A stretch of DNA of 64,000 bases from Dioctria linearis. Taxonomy: Eukaryota; Arthropoda; Insecta; Diptera; Asilidae. Below are positions 55,601-64,000 of the stretch, in pieces (position 1 is the first letter of the stretch; each line of letters opens with the position of its first letter). The notes beneath the pieces were generated by a model. It was given only the letters and a program-made list of their open reading frames with translations. It ran no database searches and was not told where the DNA came from. Position numbers and translations under genes: made by a program. Where the stretch lies: positions 152,930,048-152,994,047 of the forward strand of contig OZ005741.1 in NCBI GenBank assembly GCA_963930735.1. Direction: 5' to 3'.

Positions 55601-56472
55601 AAGCATCACCACAATATAAAATGCCAATGGTTATCACGGACATCGCAGAGCAACCGTTCGACAAAGCTTACCTCGATATTTTAGGTCCATTAGAAGAGAC
55701 CCCATCAGGTAACAAATATATCTTGATCTTCCAAGATAATTTAACAAAATTTTTCGACTGGTATGCAATACCTAATGCAGAATCAGTCATAGTAGCGCAG
55801 GTTTTCTTTGATGAGATCGTTACGCGCTATCGCATACCCAAAAGAATACTCGCCGATCAGGGAACAAATTTCCTGAGTGAATTATTCAAAAGAGTATGTA
55901 AGCTTCTAAAAGTAAAGAAGTTACAGACTTCAGTATACCACCCACAGTCTAATGGAGCACCAGAGCGTGCACATAGAATCCTAATAGAATACCTGCGAAC
56001 AATCGTAGATGAAAATCCCAAAACATGGGACCAATACCTACGAACCGCTGCATTCGTGTACAACGATAGTGTACACGAGGGTACTAAGCTTACCCCAATG
56101 GACTGCCTATACGGCTTCACAGCGGATGTCCCATCAAATTTAAAACGGGATCCCGAACCCGTTTACAATCATGAGAGCTATTATCATATACTGAAGTATA
56201 AGCTCCAAAGATCATATGCCACGGCACGAAAGAACTTATTGGCAAGTAAACAGCGCTCAAAGGGGTACTAAGATAAGACAGTACGGCCCCTAACTTTACA
56301 TGTAGGAGACAAGGTCCTCATCAAGAATGAAAGCAGAAAACATCAGCTTTCTCAAATCTGGGTAGGACCTTATCAGGTAATCGCAATACCAAGCGATGTA
56401 AATACCACAATCAAAATTGGTAAGCGAACAGTAACGGTACATAATAATCGTTTAAAACCATATTTCGAGTAA
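55597..56472 (+). pseudogene. Integrase core of cassette I, one stop
   Basis: The frame contains YLDILGPLEET (Asp), LADQGTNFLS (Asp) and GAPERAHRILIEYL (Glu), a complete DDE triad. A TAA at 56269-56271 (after QRSKGY) interrupts. The same frame goes on with LHVGDKVLIKNE and a short basic C-terminus (NNRLKPYFE), ending at 56472. This is the usual errantivirus integrase end. Confidence 0.85.
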
Positions 56473-56617
56473 AAACATGTTGAACAAAAATGAACCAGGT
56501 TGACTTGAAATTCCTACTACAAGTGTCCATTAAACCTCATTTCAATACCTCCCCATAAACTTTTGCGGTGGAGACGCTCCACTGCCCAGTTTAAAACGGC
56601 ACAATGCAAGTACAAAT

Positions 56618-58541
56618 ATGCTTAAAGGATTGTTTTCTTCTTCTGAATTGTCCACAGAAATGGCGCTAAAATTCATCATAGTTGCCCTCTTCATCCAGTA
56701 CACAACTAGAGCAATTGCTGACAAGCCTTATGTAATGACCCAGCTAAATGACTCGGGTATACTTTTCGAGGACCTGGGAAATCTCAAGGTATATCATGAC
56801 ACCTGGAATGTCCTCACCGAAATAGATTTGGATTAGCAGAATATGCAGAGCACTTGGTACATATATTCTGCATACATATAACAAACCCAGAAGACCTGTG
56901 TAACGTGCAGCAACTACACATACAAGCTATAATAGACAGCGTACGAAAGCGCACGGAAACTATAAAGGAACTAGTACCAGGAAAACGCAAGGCCAGATCC
57001 CTATTTCACGGAATAGGCAGTGCCATGCACTATTTATTTGGGACCATGGACAATAACAACGAAAAAGAAATTTACAGCAGGTTAGAAGAACTTGAATCGA
57101 ATACACAAGCCCTAGCCGAGCTAGAGAAACAACAAATTAGTGTTGTAAAAACTACCTTGGAAAAGATTCAAAAACCGCTGGCTATTTTAATGGACCGACA
57201 ACAAAAAATAGCATACCAGATAAACGATCTCCACCATGTGGCCGGTGATTTAACTAGGATGCAACTAAGACAAGAGATTATATCAAGCTTATTGCTCCAA
57301 ATCATCGAAGTCGAATATCGACAACAAGCCCTCCTGGATATAATAATGGCTAGTAGAACCAATCATATTCATCCACTCCTAATGTCTCCCAAAAATCTGC
57401 TGGAGATATTTCGCAAGACGACCTCGAATTGCCCAAATGACCAAAATTGTCTATCTGTTCTATATCAGACAGCAGGAGCTCAGTCACTCCTTATGCAGAA
57501 TAAATTGGTGGTGAGAATTACTTTACCAATTTTTAATCTGCTAAAAATGAGGCTACAACAGATTCAATGCTATCCTGTACCCAAGTCAGGAAATTACTCA
57601 TTAATTCCAGACCCTGGTTATTCATACATAGCCAAATAGCGAAAAAACTCAGGAATTTCTCTTATTAAAAGGCGAGGACATAAAAATGTTCAAGAAAATA
57701 ACAAGTAATTTGGAAGAAAACACGTATGTAGGCCGGCTAACCACGCCTATAATCAAAGCGGCCACATTCAACGAATGAGCCAATAAACTATTATATACTC
57801 CTTTAAATGAAGTGTCCAAATGCAGGACCAGAGTACAAGCTCCCCAAAAGGACATGTTGATTACATTAAACAAGCCAAATACGTGGCTGTTTTCATTTAT
57901 CACCTCCACGGTGCTACACATCACATGTCCAGATCACTTTGTGATCTCGAAACTGGAAGGACAAGGGATATTAGAGATAACGCAACCATGTCAAGTTCAA
58001 ATAGGTGACAAAATGCTTAAATACGAAGGTCAGAGTAAATATCCACTAAAAATTATCCAGCCGAATCAGTTTCCTGAGCTCAACCAATCTCTACTCAAAG
58101 CAAACCTGACTGAAATTTTAAAAGAAACTCAAAACCACAGTCTGGGGAAAATCGAGATTTTAACGGGAGACGATATCCATAAATCAATTTATACTGACAC
58201 CGATTCGCAAAATTATTAAATACCAGGAAAAGGTATCGAGCAGAAACTCCCATATCCTGTCCGCAACTTCTCTATCATTCACGAGCCTACTAGTTCTGGA
58301 CATAATGATTGTTATGGCAGTAAAATATCTACACCCTGTTGTCATCAAGATGAGACAACAGAGAAATCAACCACAATGGATTCATTTGGTAGAGGGTGTT
58401 CAGGCTGCATCTGCGTTTAGTATCCCATCTAAAAAGGACAACATAACCACAAAGAATCTTAGATCATCAATAATAAATTACAAAGGTACTTATCTAACAT
58501 TCAGCGCTCTTCACACCTCAGTATCTCGTTACTATCCATGA
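56618..58541 (+). pseudogene. env of cassette I, F-protein-like, broken
   Basis: Four pieces lie in different frames. 56618-56836 has a signal peptide (MALKFIIVALFIQYTTRAIA) and the DSGILFEDLG motif. 56854-57639 has a furin-like basic cleavage site (GKRKARS) followed by a fusion-peptide-like LFHGIGSAMHYLFGTMD and a long heptad-rich region. 57812-58219 is the ectodomain end. 58305-58541 begins in a hydrophobic anchor and runs into a basic tail. The organisation matches D env and baculovirus-F-type Env, a membrane fusion protein. At least three breaks rule out a full-length product. Confidence 0.82.
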
Positions 58542-59201
58542 TGTTCTATCGATGTGAACTAATCCTGGAATTAAAAGAAATATTGTAAAATATTTTAGCA
58601 TAAACAAAACTTAGCAAGAGAACATGTAACGAAACTACACCGATTTGTGCACACACGAACCCAGACTTCAAAGTCAATGCCACAACAGCACCATTTAGTA
58701 CGTAATATTTAAAGAAAATTACCATTAGAAAGAAACATTAGAAAACTATTTATTCTTACCTGAATTACAATTAGCTTTCTTTACTTCGTCATTGAACTTA
58801 ACACAAACACAATGTCACTTGACACTCACATTCATTCGATTTCATGTAATATTTCATTACAGCGGTTACTCTTAAATTTCGAAAATGATTTATTTTATCT
58901 CTCGCAAATGGCACATATGAGATAGATATATTTTAAGCGGTTCAATAATAAAACGTTAAGTTTTTGGTTGAATATGCACATATTGATACCGTTGAGACAC
59001 ATTCCTCTTGAACTCGATCGGTGTGGTTTTGATATTTACAAAAAGTCTGGAAATATTTATGAATTTGAACACATTACATTAAATCTGTAATTTGAACCTG
59101 TGCATAATAAAAAACAAAAGAAATTATAACGTTTAAAAACAGAATCAGTGGTGTCCTTTTATTTTTTTTGAAATCATTAACTTGATCCTATCGAACAGAG
59201 G
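58542..59201 (+). other. Downstream of cassette I env, no LTR or gene seen
   Basis: 660 bp of AT-rich sequence. No open frame, terminal TGT…ACA pair shared with the left side, polypurine tract or hairpin array could be found. Confidence 0.5.
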
Positions 59202-59938
59202 GCGTGGAGTCAATCCGATCGGACGTTGCCTAGTGTGTTACATTTAATCAAATCTAAACATATCTAATCAATTAACTTAAAATAAGTGATAGTGTTGTGC
59301 TAAACAGTTTTCATCTAAAGCGATAATTATAATTATTTAAAATCCGACGCGACCGTTAAATGATAATTAATCAAAATAAATTTTATCCGCCAAGTGAAGG
59401 GCTCTTCTATGCCCTATCAACAATCAATAAGCCAGCAGCACGGTAACGTTTCCTTTCCTTCTCTTCATCTGTGATCAGTGCAAATGCATTAGCACTTGTC
59501 ACTGATCAGCCATCCGGGTGCACCCAGCTGTGGTCATTGAACTGCGCAGTCTGAGTTATTGAAAACAGCAAATAGGAATAACACTATTGCTGTTTTTTTT
59601 TTTACCTCGCTGTGTCGTTGACTGCGGCTGGTGGCGCCCAAATATTTGTGTTGTTGTCTGTCGCTTTTTTTCTTTTTTGCTTTTTTCTATTTGCCTTCAG
59701 CATGCAGAATTTTATTTTAGATTGCTGCAACATTCGCGGATTAAGAGCAAATCGGTTTTCGGTGTACTGCCACCTTAACTCAAAAATTCCGGCAATTCTT
59801 GCCCTAAGTGAAACCAAGGTCGTTTCTGATGCTGATATTAATCAGTATCACGTCCCTGGTTACAGCTTCATGCCTCTTTTTTCTCAGCATAGAGGGATCG
59901 CAGTATATATTCGGAATGATGTTGCCTTTACTATTTTT
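59202..59938 (+). mobile_element. Second LINE copy, 5' end, cut by the assembly gap
   Basis: Matches the 5' region and ORF start of the minus-strand LINE (51003 leftward). It begins GCGTGGAGTCAATCC and has the same untranslated region with small differences. It is interrupted by the N run at 59939. Confidence 0.92.
59612..59938 (+). CDS. LINE endonuclease, N-terminal part, truncated by gap
   Basis: 109 codons, open to the gap. Like the other copy it starts MSLTAAGGAQIFVLL with a hydrophobic run, then MQNFIL and the endonuclease motifs RGLRANRF and LALSETKV. A few residues differ from the first copy, such as SKIPAIL for SKNPAIL and FMPLF for FVPLF. Whether the rest of the ORF exists is unknown. 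Confidence 0.85.
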
Positions 59939-60138
59939 NNNNNNNNNNNNNNNNNNNNNNNNNNNNNNNNNNNNNNNNNNNNNNNNNNNNNNNNNNNNNN
60001 NNNNNNNNNNNNNNNNNNNNNNNNNNNNNNNNNNNNNNNNNNNNNNNNNNNNNNNNNNNNNNNNNNNNNNNNNNNNNNNNNNNNNNNNNNNNNNNNNNNN
60101 NNNNNNNNNNNNNNNNNNNNNNNNNNNNNNNNNNNNNN
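59939..60138. other. Assembly gap of 200 N
   Basis: Exactly 200 N, the usual placeholder for a gap of unknown size. It lies between the LINE and the satellite array, so the join is not proved. Confidence 0.98.
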
Positions 60139-61610
60139 CATTTTCTTACCGTATTCATAGCGGTTGATAAAGATGATTTTTCCACGAAGTGCCTACCTGA
60201 AAAGAAAAATTGAGGAAAATTCAGTTATGGATGAATTCTTCTAATTAACAATAAATTTAATTGTATTAGTAGTGTTTTAATAAACACATTTTCTTACCGT
60301 GTGCATAACGGTTGATAAAGATGATTTTTCCACGAAGTGCATTCCTGAAAAGAAAAATTTAGGAAAATTCAGTTATGGATGAATTCTTCTAATTAACAAT
60401 AAATTGAATAGTATTAGTAGTGTTTAGCCACACATTTTCTTACCGTGTTCATAGCAGTTGATAAAGATGATTTTTCCACGAAGTGCCTACCTGAAAAGAA
60501 AAATTGAGGAAAATTCAGTTATGGATGAATTCTTCTAATTAACAATAAATTTAATAGTATTAGTAGTGTTTAGCCACACATTTTCTTACCGTGTTCATAG
60601 CAGTTGATAAAGATGATTTTTCCACGAAGTGCCTAACTGAAAAGAAAAATTGAGGAAAGTTCAGTTATTGATGAATTCTTTTAATTAACAATAACTTTAT
60701 TAGTATTAGTAGTGTTTTAATGAACACATTTTCTTACCGTGTGCATAGCGGTTGATAAAGATGGTTTTTCCACGAAGTGCCTACCTGAAAGGAAAAATTG
60801 AGGAAAATTCAGTTTTTGATAAACTCTTCTAATTAACAATAAATTTCATAGTATTAGTAGTGTTTTAACCACACATTTCCTTACCGTGTGCATAGCGGTT
60901 GATAAAGGTGATTTTTTCCACGAAGTGCCTACCTGAAAAGAAAAATTGAGGAAAATTCACTTATGGATGAATTCTTCTAATTAACAATAAATTTAATTGT
61001 ATTAGTAGTGTTTTAATAAACACATTTTCTTACCGTGTGCATACCGGTTGATAAAGATGATTTTTCCACGAAGTGCATGCCTGAAAAGAAAAATTTAGGA
61101 AAATTCAGTTATGGATGAATTCTTCTAATTAACAATAAATTGAATAGTATTAGTAGTGTTTAGCCACACATTTTCTTACCGTGTTCATAGCAGTTGATAA
61201 AGATGATTTTTCCACGAAGTGCCTACCTGAAAAGAAAAATTGAGGAAAATTCAGTTATGGATGAATTCTTCTAATTAACAATAAATTTAATAGTATTAGT
61301 AGTGTTTAGCCACACATTTTCTTACCGTGTTCATAGCAGTTGATAAAGATGATTTTTCCACGAAGTGCCTAACTGAAAAGAAAAATTGAGGAAAGTTCAG
61401 TTATTGATGAATTCTTTTAATTAACAATAAATTTAATGGTATTAGTTGCGTTTTAACCACACATTTTCTTACCGTGTGTATAGCAGTTGTTAAAGGATTT
61501 TCCACGACGTGTCTATTTGAAACAAAAATTGAAGGAAAAACTCAGTTATTAATCAGTTCTTCTAAACGACAATAAATTTAGTAATATTAGCATTGTTATA
61601 AGCACACATT
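60139..61610. repeat. Satellite array, unit about 147 bp, second copy
   Basis: About 10 units of the same repeat as 16073-17790, in the same orientation. Markers are CACATTTTCTTACCGTGT and CCACGAAGTGCCTACCTG. It starts at the gap, so its left end is unknown. Confidence 0.92.
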
Positions 61611-64000
61611 TTCTTACTGCCGTACTGTGATTAAGTCGATTAAGTGACAGCATTCATCTTTCTTTGTTTTTTTTTCTTTCAAAGAAAAAAAGAAAAAAAT
61701 TACAATAAGCCCAGCAGTGTCAGTAAACGTGGATGTTGTATATACGTGGATATAATTTGTTTCTAGTATTAATATACCCAACAGTCTGTAGCGTATTCCC
61801 CTTACGCTACCCTTTTCCTCCCTCCCCCCTCTTCGTTTCTCTTTTCTTCTTGTACGGCTTCCCCCAAATTTTCCCAGGATACCTAAGAAGGGGACTAAAG
61901 TTATTATCCTTGAGAAGTAGCCCTATGCTACTTCTCCATGCAATAAAACTCCTGAAAAGAAAAGTTAGCTATCTTCGAGAAGTAGCCCTATGCTACTTCT
62001 CCATATTATAAAGAAAAAACCTGGAAGGAAGAGTTAGATATTTTCGAGAAGTAGCCCTATGCTACTTCTCCATATTATAAAGAAAAAACCTGGAAGGAAA
62101 AGTTAGATATTTTCGAGAAGTAGCCCTATGCTACTTCTCCATATTATAAAGAAAAAACCTGGAAGGAAAAGTTAGATACTTTCGAGAAGTAGCCCTATGC
62201 TACTTCTCCATATTATAAAAATCCTGAAAAAAGAAAACATTTTAAAATTCCTCCTTACGGCAACTCCGCAATTACATCGCGTTTCATCTATGCAGCGTAA
62301 TTTATTCTTATCTGCATTAAAATTGATAAAACTTGGCATCGTCGCCCCATCGCCGGTACAAAATTCCATATCTTTTACCGTTTGTCACTGAAACTTCCAG
62401 TGCACAAACGGCGAAATATCACGCGATCAAATTTCAGAAAAATTTTCTGTCGCCAGAAGTTGCTGAGTGGCAACGAGCATATTATAAAACCCATGAGTGT
62501 GTTATCAGAACTTACCTGTGCGGCATATCATGATGAATTTTTTCTAAAAGCCAAAATAAATACGATTACTCTATTATTAATTTAGTGCATTATCAGATTT
62601 TATCTGTGTGGCACATCGCTCTGAATTTTCCTACAAGCCAAGGTGGAATTCAATTGTGATTTATATTAGCTCTGTGCGCATTCGTAACTTACTGGTGCTC
62701 ATTATCGCATACAGACTTTGGGCTCCTCGTCACTCACTTCTTCCGAAGAACACTAGAGGGTTGCCAATCTGATTAAAATTATATAAAAAAAAAAGAGGTC
62801 AATGTTCCTATTTATATAACAAAAAAAAGAGGTCAATGTACCCAATTATAAAAAAAAAAAGAGGCCAATGAGCCCACAGTCCAATCAAGACGCCAGCTGT
62901 AAAAGGATATCCCGGGTGCACCCATCCAGCGAATGCATATCGAATCAACGAGGGATCTCAGCAGTACACCTCTGTCCGTCCAGGCGGGGGTTAAAAGTTC
63001 AGTTTAATATACAATATTCGTCGAAACAAATTGACTTTCTTTTTTTGTGAAATTTTTTCTTGTTTTCATTATTACTTTGGAAGTTCAGATAACTTTGTTT
63101 GTAGATCATAAGTGTATCTAGTAGGGAGTAGGTTTAGGCTAAGAGCATCCCGAATGTAAAAGAGGAAGTGAATAACGAGACACTCAAACCTGAGGAAAAT
63201 TAAATGGTGTCTCATTGAATGCTACTTAGGCTCATAACTTGTTTCTTTTTTTTCGAGTTTTTTCTTGGTTTTCAGATTGGAGAGGTTGATGTGCCCTATT
63301 GGTTTCCCCTTTTGTTTGCTCCGTTTTGCGTTTAGTCTACTGGTAACGTTGGTAAACAGCAGCATGAGCGAGTAAACCGCTGAGGGAGATGGGGTGGCGG
63401 TTCGACGGGAGAGACGTGCCTCCCTGATATGTATACACAAGATGGGTCTAAGCATTTCGATACGGCTTTGGAGGCTTAGCCAGGGTGGATGGGGGCGATT
63501 GGGCCCAACATTACCCAAAGCCGGGGCCTCAGTAACATCAGGGACCCCTCTCAACTCTCTAACTCTCTCTCAATCGTCCATTGGCCAGCGTTGTAAGCTC
63601 TCCGGGTGAATCAGCACTTGTTCGGCGTTGCTGAGGTCTTCTATTCTCCTTCTTTTGGCAGCATATTAAATAAAATCAATTTACTTCTTTTTGGGTTTTC
63701 AGGTTCCACCATGAGAAGGAAGCCTGCATTAGATCTTTTCTTTTATTGTCCGTCTGTCCGTCTGTAGTCACACATTCAAGTGTTGTTTTTTATTGTCCGT
63801 CTGTCTGTCCGGTCAAACATTTTACTTCTCTATGCACAGCTTTACAAGCATAGAAGGGATGTGGGTGGCAAGGACCACCCCAAGCCGGACGATCGCTAGC
63901 GGCATACTCGCTGTGCAGCCACCCACACATATCCTGGATATGATTTTGTAACAAGGGGTGTCGGATGCAGTATGTATCTACATTCAGGTACAAGTGAATG
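61611..64000 (+). repeat. Terminal-repeat-like segment of element B, second copy
   Basis: Matches 17780-19225 in three main stretches: about 61611-61785, 63450-63665 and 63825-64000. The middle differs and holds the 69-bp hairpin array and unrelated AT-rich text. The window ends about 35 bp before the position where the primer site would start in the first copy. If both are LTRs, this is the 3' one. Small frames across 62172-63609 are not supported as genes. Confidence 0.6.
61912..62203 (+). repeat. Five tandem 69-bp units, each with a 10-bp hairpin
   Basis: GAGAAGTAGC, loop CCTAT, GCTACTTCTC at 61912, 61977, 62046, 62115 and 62184. Spacing is 65, 69, 69 and 69 bp. The array is absent from the first B copy. 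Just upstream (about 61789) a similar hairpin has arms GTAGCGTA/TACGCTAC with loop TTCCCCT. Confidence 0.9.

Larger units (their letters stand above)
51004..59201 (+). mobile_element. Errantivirus-like cassette I (gag-pol-env) without visible LTRs
   Basis: Gag, protease, RT-RNase H, integrase and env follow in errantivirus order. There is no LTR, primer site or polypurine tract at either end. On the left it touches the 5' end of the minus-strand LINE, and on the right the 5' end of a plus-strand copy of the same LINE. It may be the remainder of element H with its 3' LTR lost. The 3' side (58542-59201) has none of the hairpins seen in the H LTR. Confidence 0.75.

Noticed and set aside
58620..58720. 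Possible LTR end in the sequence after cassette I env (TGTAACG and GTACGTAA strings)
   Set aside because: The strings are short and no matching partner, polypurine tract or direct repeat could be found on the left of the cassette.
62172..62585. Small frames around 62172-62585
   Set aside because: Short, AT-rich, overlapping on both strands and with no similarity I recognise.

Overview
This 64-kb window holds no host gene that I can support. It is AT-rich eukaryotic sequence made almost entirely of transposable elements and tandem repeats stacked inside one another. Three signs point to an arthropod, most likely an insect: two Ty3/Gypsy elements carry an env gene of the baculovirus-F/errantivirus type, an LTR promoter pairs a TATA box with a TCAGT initiator, and there is a LINE of the jockey/CR1 kind. 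The order or species cannot be fixed from sequence alone. A run of exactly 200 N (59939-60138) marks a scaffold gap.

Layout. (1) 1-3499: AT-rich DNA and degenerate repeat blocks. (2) 3500-14841: a foldback element (G) split by a decayed Ty3/Gypsy element A (3831-13689, LTRs 3831-4847 and 12664-13689). A is itself split by another foldback element E (9346-10444, 7-bp target duplication). (3) 14842-19260: degenerate repeat blocks, then a 146-148-bp satellite (about 16073-17790), then a conserved terminal-repeat-like segment whose second copy lies at 60139-64000. (4) 19261-23594: leader and gag of element B, with four tandem copies of its primer-binding-site region and a 71-bp array. (5) 23595-46348: the 5' LTR of an errantivirus-like element H, split by element C (23723-45406, 4-bp target duplication AGCT). 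C is split between its RNase H and integrase by element D (28450-41038, opposite orientation, target duplication GTGC). (6) 46349-47520: H primer site, leader and gag N-terminus. (7) 47521-51003: a LINE on the minus strand. (8) 51004-59201: a gag-pol-env cassette (I) without recognisable LTRs, perhaps the remainder of H. (9) 59202-59938: the 5' end of a second LINE copy on the plus strand, cut by the gap. (10) 60139-64000: second satellite array and second B terminal segment.

How the parts work together. Each LTR element has or had gag (capsid and nucleocapsid), pol (protease, reverse transcriptase, RNase H, integrase) and, in D and I, env. Only D pol, C gag and the LINE ORF are long and uninterrupted. 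Nesting orders the insertions: B, then H, then C, then D; and G, then A, then E.

The main unusual signal is RNA-like structure. The R region of C's LTR holds an array of about 20 stem-loops with a constant loop and different, compensating stems. Comparable hairpins occur in the LTR of H, the LTR and leader of D, the leader of H and the primer-site repeats of B. Leaders of B, C, D and H also carry tandem duplications with similar periods of about 113-133 bp.
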